A stretch of 64,000 nt of DNA, from assembly GCF_030272615.1 (NCBI RefSeq), contig NC_081412.1, positions 664,790,481 through 664,854,480 on the forward strand, written 5' to 3'. This DNA comes from Cryptomeria japonica (taxonomy: Eukaryota > Streptophyta > Pinopsida > Cupressales > Cupressaceae). Both the position numbers and the translations under genes were made by a program. This document shows, one piece after another, positions 60,482-64,000 of the stretch (within the stretch, counting starts at the first letter, position 1; every line of letters starts with the position of its first letter). A model generated the notes under the pieces. That model was not told where the DNA came from. It was given only the letters and a program-made list of their open reading frames with translations, and made no database searches.

Positions 60482-60807
60482 AGTTGAGAGGTTACGGTGG
60501 ATTGTCAAAAACTTTCATGACATGGTTGGGCATTTGCAGCACTTGTTTTATGCTTTCTAAGTTTTAGAGGTTTTTTCAGAATTTAATGTAATAATGGCTT
60601 TCTCAACGTTGAGAAAAACTTGTGTTTTGTTTTAAAAGGAGTAAGGCAAGATGAAGTTTTCTCATCCTTTCATAACTAATTGATATAGTTTTTTCGTAAA
60701 CTTCACTAAAAGACTCATAGTTTATTAAAAAATAATGTACGTTTTTTATTTATTTTTTAATCTAATTCAACTTCTTTATATTTTCAAATATCAATTATGA
60801 TTTTTAG
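60482..60807 (+). other. 3' flank of RLP copy 2
   Basis: Shared with the 3' flank of copy 1 and with the relic at 15622-15720. AATGTAATAATGG at about 60585 may belong to the polyadenylation region. Confidence 0.55.
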
Positions 60808-61045
60808 GATGCGAATTTGGTCTGCGAATTTTCAGACTTAAGGCGATCTCTCCCTGTCGAAGGTGGAAGCAGAATCGAGGCGACAACGTCAATGTGGAGG
60901 AGTTAACCTCCTCCACCCGGTTTGCGCTCTCTACCCCGTCCACTTGTGTCTTTTAAATCTCTGTGGTTTTAATGCTCTGCACTTTAAATTAGACCTAACT
61001 ACACCGCCTATCTACTCACTCCATGCGACCCAACCCTAGTTTTCG

Positions 61046-62711
61046 ATGGAGCCAGAGTCAAATGGAGGTGCCATTAATAGCCCTAAATCTACCGCTCACA
61101 CAAGCCTAGCTTTAAGAAAATATTTTTTGGAGACTGTCACCCCGCCTACGAATGGAGTCCACCCATCGACGCAATTCCTTAAGGCTCCTGAAGGCGAAGG
61201 ATCTAGTAAGGATGGTAAGTGCCCTCGCATTGCCTCAGACTCCTGCATTTCACCAACTATTGAGATGTTGAATGAAATTGCCTCGGAAAAACTTAGGTTA
61301 TGTGATACTGCCATTTTCTTTGCTTGTGTTGACATTCAAAAATGCCTGCCTAGGAAATTCCTCGATGATTGGTTTAATAATCTTTGGAATATGAAATTAG
61401 GGCTTAAAATATCGTTCTATAGGCAAATACAGAGAGGCCTTTACCTTAGTTTTTTTAACACGCATGAATCCCAAATGGAAGCCCTCAAACGCCAATATTG
61501 GACGGTCGGGAATACCTCCTTTCGAGCCCTAGCCTGGTCTCCGGAGGTGGTTAATGAAGAAGTTCTCGCACTATCCTCCCCCAGATGGGTCATCCTTAAA
61601 GATGTCCCTTCCTCTCTTTGGCGATTTCTTCCCCAATTAAGGGAACCGTTTGGCAAAATAATTAGGGTTGATGAGACTACTTGTCTGGTGCCCAACCTAG
61701 ATGCAAGAATGCTCGTATCAATTAAGCCTGGAATTGACATCCCTCTGTGCTTAAACCTAAATATTAATGGAGATACCTTCCTCTGCCCTGTTGAAATGCT
61801 TGGAGGATTGAACACATGTTTTCTCTGCAAAAAGGAAGGGCATATTCATAAAAACTGTTCAATCATCAATTGCAGGAAACAAAAGAATGATACAGCCAAT
61901 GCTTTGGAAAACCCTAAAACCAATAATGACCTAAACTCAACTCCCCTGCACTCTGCTAACAAAGAAACATCTGCACCCAGTTCCAAGCCTAATGAATTAA
62001 ACCCAATGCATATTGATCTCGCACCTCTGGTCTCTGAACCCCTCATCCCTATTTCTGACCCCTCAAAAGGTCTCGAAGAATCACCTTTGAATTATTTTCA
62101 AGTGGTTACTTCAAGAAAGCGAAGACGGAAATTAGCCCACCAAAATGCCTTAAACCACTCTAATGTCCAAATTACCAACCAATTGGCCATTACTAGCAAT
62201 TACCCCCCTCCTGCGATTAATGACCTACCATCTACTTCATAAAACCCAACTAATTCTTTGGTTAAAAAAATGGTTAAAAATTTGGAAAACCCTAATCATG
62301 GTGCTGATGATGCTAGCATAAGTGATAATACTACAAAAATCCAAAACCCCGAAACAAACGATCTCATCTTCACTTGCAAGACTTACCTCTGATGTTAGCA
62401 CCACCAACCCCTCGACAACTTCTAAGCTCAATGAAATAGAGGACAATCATGTGATAGAAGTTATCTATGCCAATAAGGGTCTAGATGACATTAGGTCTAG
62501 CACGATGCTCCTTGGCTTTCCAGGCTCCTAGTTGTCTAGGTCCGACATAGGAGGAAATGCAGATACTAAAACTGAGTCATCCGAGATTAGTGAAGATGAT
62601 GAGGACCTTATGAAAGGATCCTCCATGAATAAGAAGAAAGGTAGACCTATGGGCTCCAAAAACAAGAAAAATCTTGGAGATCAACACGGTCTCCCTACTA
62701 GCCCTGCTTAA
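61046..62711 (+). pseudogene. LINE ORF1 protein (RNA-binding, zinc knuckle)
   Basis: The first 398 codons are open (61046-62242). They include a DUF4283-like N-terminal region (about residues 80-235; CDTAIFFACVDIQKCLP, then LYLSFFNTHESQMEALKRQ) and a CCHC knuckle CFLCKKEGHIHKNC (about 259-272). A Ser/Pro/Asn-rich linker with a basic SRKRRRK follows. A TAA at 62240-62242 ends the frame, probably from CAA. Coding-like sequence then continues in another frame from about 62322, with a TAG at 62529-62531. It ends with an AT-hook-like KKKGRPMGSKNKK before the TAA at 62709-62711. In active LINEs this protein coats the element RNA. Confidence 0.85.
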
Positions 62712-62723
62712 TCCTCCTTTCTA

Positions 62724-64000
62724 ATGAAGTACATATCATGGAACATTAGAGGCCTTGAGTCATCTGACAAGAAATTTGTTATCAAAAGATTCCTAGATTA
62801 TCATAAAAACTTAGATTTTATGATGCTACAAGAACCTAAAGCTGTTGGATTCTCTCTCGACACTACACTCGATTTCATTTGGAGAGATGCAATCAAAATT
62901 TGCCCCAAGCACCCAAGAGGAAAGGGAGGAGTTGGCCTTCTTATAGCCCCTAAATATGCAAGCTACCTCTGGGATAAGGGAAATTTCCCATGTAATAGAG
63001 TGGTCTGGGCTACATTAGATGTTAGAGGATCTTGCTTTGGCATATGCTCCATATATGCACCTAATGACTATAAGGAAAGATTGTCCCTCTGGATTTGGCT
63101 GACATCCCTCCCAAATATCCCCTGGGTCATGGCTGGAGACTTTAACATGACTGAACACCAGAATGACAATGTTGGGGGCCTTCCTTTTGAATGAAAGAGT
63201 CTAGAAAAACCTCACTAGGATAGGTTTAAACAACAACTCTAGCTGTTTAACCCCCTGGAAGGCACCAAATTTGATACCCATAACCTATGGTACACTTGGT
63301 GCAAATTTCAGCAAGGCACTAATCGAATCTATTCCAGACTAGATAGGTTTTATGTCAATAATGATTTCTTTTCTTTCTCCCCCAATCAATTTGGGAATGC
63401 GGTGGTTGTCTTACAAGTAACCTTTTCTGACCATTTTCCTATCCCAGCCATCATTAACACTAGAAACTCCATCACTACTAACTACTCTTGCAATAAGAAA
63501 TTTTTGCTAAACACCTCCTTGCTGCAAGACAAGGAAGTTCTTAATGCCATCAAAATAGTTAGTCTCTTCAACATGCAACCTCAACTTCCCCAATGCCACA
63601 TTCTTAGATGGAAGAGGAACATTTCCTCTTGGTAGAAGCTATTCCAAACCATTGGCTAGAAGAAAGCCAAGGACTTTAAATCCTGAGAGAAAACCCTTAT
63701 GCATCAGCTACACTCTCTGGAACAAGAAATACAAATGAAACCCTCCTCCCCTACCTTGGCCAAATGGGTCTCTGAAGCTAGAGACATCCTCAGAAAACAT
63801 CAACAGATCAAAATTAGAGGCGCCTTCATCAGAGCTCCTAATCAATGGCTTAAATTTGGAGATAAAGGCTCCAAAATTTTCTTTAATCTTCTTAAACAAA
63901 AATAGACCAAACAGAAATTTGATAGAATAACGGTAGAAGATAAGGATCTCCTGAATATCAATGATATCAAAGATGCCTTCGAAGTGTTTTACAAGACCTT
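62724..64000 (+). pseudogene. LINE ORF2 N-terminal part (AP-type endonuclease)
   Basis: It begins MKYISWNIRGL and shows the endonuclease motifs in order: LQEPK (metal-binding Glu), GGVGLLI, SIYAPND, VMAGDFNMT, YSRLDRFYV and SDHFPI. A helical linker leads towards RT (PNQWLKFGDKGSKIFFNLLK). The frame is constant but carries stops at 63192, 63216, 63240, 63633, 63657, 63684 and 63903. The endonuclease would nick target DNA to prime reverse transcription in an active element. Confidence 0.88.

Larger units (their letters stand above)
60808..64000 (+). mobile_element. LINE (L1-type), 5' half, runs off the window
   Basis: A GC-richer 5' leader (60808-61045) precedes ORF1 (61046-62711) and ORF2 (from 62724), 12 bases apart. 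RT and RNase H lie beyond the window. The reading is far better kept than in the 24-27 kb LINE, with ORF2 in one frame throughout apart from stop codons. Confidence 0.9.

Noticed and set aside
1-64000. tRNA, rRNA or other structured RNA genes
   Set aside because: No cloverleaf or rRNA-like segment noticed by eye; primer sites matching initiator Met-tRNA are only short complements.

Overview
The window looks like nuclear DNA of a seed plant with a large, repeat-rich genome, most likely a gymnosperm such as a conifer. That is inferred from AT-rich intergenic sequence, deep nesting of decayed LTR elements and LINEs, intronless LRR receptor-like protein (RLP) genes, and the absence of any bacterial-style gene order. 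No tRNA, rRNA or CRISPR locus was seen. The only host genes recognised are members of one RLP family, and both near-complete copies carry in-frame stop codons.

Layout. 1-8.06 kb is a three-deep nest: the 3' part and LTR of a plus-strand LTR element (1-3336) sits in the integrase region of a minus-strand Ty1/copia element (3337-6887), which sits in the 3' end of a third LTR element (LTR 7341-8055). 8.6-13.9 kb holds fragments of an unclassified coiled-coil ORF family and a LINE RNase H piece. 15.1-16.7 kb holds RLP flank relics and a Ty3/gypsy integrase fragment. RLP copy 1 is on the minus strand at 18460-21447. 22-27 kb is an unrecognised coding relic followed by a worn LINE. 27.1-29.45 kb is a copia reverse-transcriptase fossil split by a 1664-bp solo LTR with a matching 5-bp target duplication.

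29824-47983 is a full-length (18.2 kb) but broken Ty3/gypsy element of the Tat type on the minus strand: two 1436-bp LTRs, gag, protease, RT, two RNase H domains and integrase. On the opposite strand, between integrase and the 3' LTR, it carries a captured plant-mobile-domain gene with its own TATA box. Its internal ends contain three arrays of a short motif (ancestral form probably ACGCGCTA). In two arrays the motif recurs at exactly 21 bp, two DNA helical turns, with unrelated spacers. This is the most unusual signal in the window.

48-57.5 kb returns to RLP flank relics, a second copy of the gypsy integrase fragment, LINE scraps and an inverted pair of copia-type LTR pieces. RLP copy 2 is on the plus strand at 57521-60481. 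From about 60.8 kb to the window end runs a LINE with a recognisable ORF1 (zinc knuckle, AT-hook-like tail) and ORF2 endonuclease.

Interpretation. An ancestral RLP cluster was duplicated several times. Its start-codon context (ATGTCT) and flanks survive at four loci: 15.6 kb, 21.4 kb, 49.0 kb and 57.55 kb. Two copies lost all or most of their coding sequence, two remain as nonsense-bearing near-full-length genes, and mobile elements expanded the spaces between them.
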